Below, piece after piece: positions 41,194-41,637 of a DNA stretch of 41,637 nt. The DNA is from Chitinophagaceae bacterium (GTDB lineage Bacteria; Bacteroidota; Bacteroidia; Chitinophagales; Chitinophagaceae): assembly GCA_016787065.1 (NCBI GenBank), contig JAEUVD010000010.1:1-41637 (forward strand), given 5' to 3'. The position numbers were made by a program, and so were the translations under genes. Each line of letters begins with the position of its first letter. Position 1 is the first letter of the stretch. The notes under the pieces are model-generated. The model was not told where the DNA came from and did no database searches. It saw only the letters and a program-made list of their open reading frames with translations.

Positions 41194-41637
41194 TCACTCC
41201 ACCAACACCTTTTGTGTTTGCTGCTCACAAGATAAAAAATATAAACCCTTAGCTAAGCCAGAAATATCAATCTCCTCTTTTGTTGTTGAAATAAGAAGTT
41301 GCCCATACGTATTATACAATTTCTTCTTTTTGCCTTTAGCATTTCGAATATATAAAATCGTATTCACCGGATTTGGATAAAAACTCCATGCCAACGCTCT
41401 TGGCTCTCCACTCTCACTCTGATTTAATGGCCAACAAGTTTTAGCTCCTAAACCATAATTTGGCATGCAAGGAGGAGTACCAACATAGGCATTTGTACCC
41501 AAACTATCTAAGCGCAAACAACGAGGGCAAAAATTACAACCTGCACCTTTTACATCAGGGTTATCGATACGACTCATTTGTTTGCTTTGGCCGGCAAAAT
41601 TGCCAATGTAAATTCTGTTATCAGGACCTAAGTATGC
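41194..41637 (-). CDS. T9SS-secreted protein, C-terminal part (5' end beyond window)
   Basis: The frame is open to the right edge, so the gene begins outside the window; the ATG at 41577 is internal. Before it the frame reads YLGPDNRIYIGNFAGQSKQM, then SRIDNPDVKGAGCNFCPRCL, a pattern common in large Bacteroidota surface proteins where a repeat with IYI is followed by IDNPD and GxxCNF. The last 80 residues are a type-A sorting domain (WSFYPNPVNTILYIRNAKGK; LYNTYGQLLISTTKEEIDIS; GLAKGLYFLSCEQQTQKVLV). Secretion by the type IX system is therefore expected. Function of the missing part is unknown. Confidence 0.85.
   Translation of the reverse strand, partial: AYLGPDNRIYIGNFAGQSKQMSRIDNPDVKGAGCNFCPRCLRLDSLGTNAYVGTPPCMPNYGLGAKTCWPLNQSESGEPRALAWSFYPNPVNTILYIRNAKGKKKKLYNTYGQLLISTTKEEIDISGLAKGLYFLSCEQQTQKVLVE

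Overview
The window comes from a member of the Bacteroidota, probably a Chitinophagales or Sphingobacteriales-like lineage. The evidence is type IX secretion (T9SS) C-terminal sorting domains on several proteins, an Outer_membr_barrel-type TonB receptor, an RND pump fused to its TolC channel, and promoters of the Bacteroidota form TTTG-N19-TAnnTTTG. The DNA is AT-rich and densely coding. No ribosomal RNA, CRISPR array, transposase or integrase was seen.

Layout. (1) 1-5771: plus-strand heavy-metal resistance operon: RND pump with fused TolC channel (5' end outside the window), lipoprotein adaptor, zinc/cadmium-type P-type ATPase. (2) 5772-6180: convergent spacer with two hairpins and a 12-bp purine tandem repeat. 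(3) 6181-10632, minus: ABC permease fused to an M1 aminopeptidase, with its ATPase. (4) 10633-18860: accessory island. It holds about 1.2 kb of decayed DNA with a 21-bp tandem repeat, a Hachiman defence pair (hamA-hamB), a TIR-membrane-repeat protein, and T9SS cargo remnants. The defence genes are separated by roughly 140-bp imperfect inverted repeats that share terminal and core motifs, so the island reads as a row of cassette-like modules. It ends at tRNA-Arg. (5) 18861-19640: tRNA-Arg (minus), rlmH, tRNA-Met; the tRNA-Arg and rlmH promoters are interlocked. (6) 19735-25716, minus: two alpha/beta hydrolases, a TonB receptor, an M56 sensor-peptidase fused to a cell-wall amidase, and a BlaI repressor with two operator copies placed in its own promoter. 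(7) 25873-29047, minus: C45 acyltransferase-like enzyme overlapping a phytoene-desaturase-like FAD oxidoreductase. (8) 29181-41637: mostly housekeeping genes: hpf, ispE, DUF58, PspC, a secreted vanadium haloperoxidase/PAP2 protein, priA lacking its N-terminal domain, a lipoprotein, tcdA, metF, an M20 dipeptidase, and the end of another T9SS cargo.

How the parts work together. The metal genes export cations from cytoplasm and periplasm. HamAB and the TIR protein are best read as a small defence island. BlaI, M56-amidase and perhaps the downstream receptor and hydrolases look like an envelope-stress regulon. The items most worth checking are the inverted-repeat modules around the defence genes, the truncated priA, the M56-amidase fusion with its operator-promoter layout, and the face-to-face tRNA-Arg/rlmH promoters. 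All family calls come from reading motifs; no database search was run.
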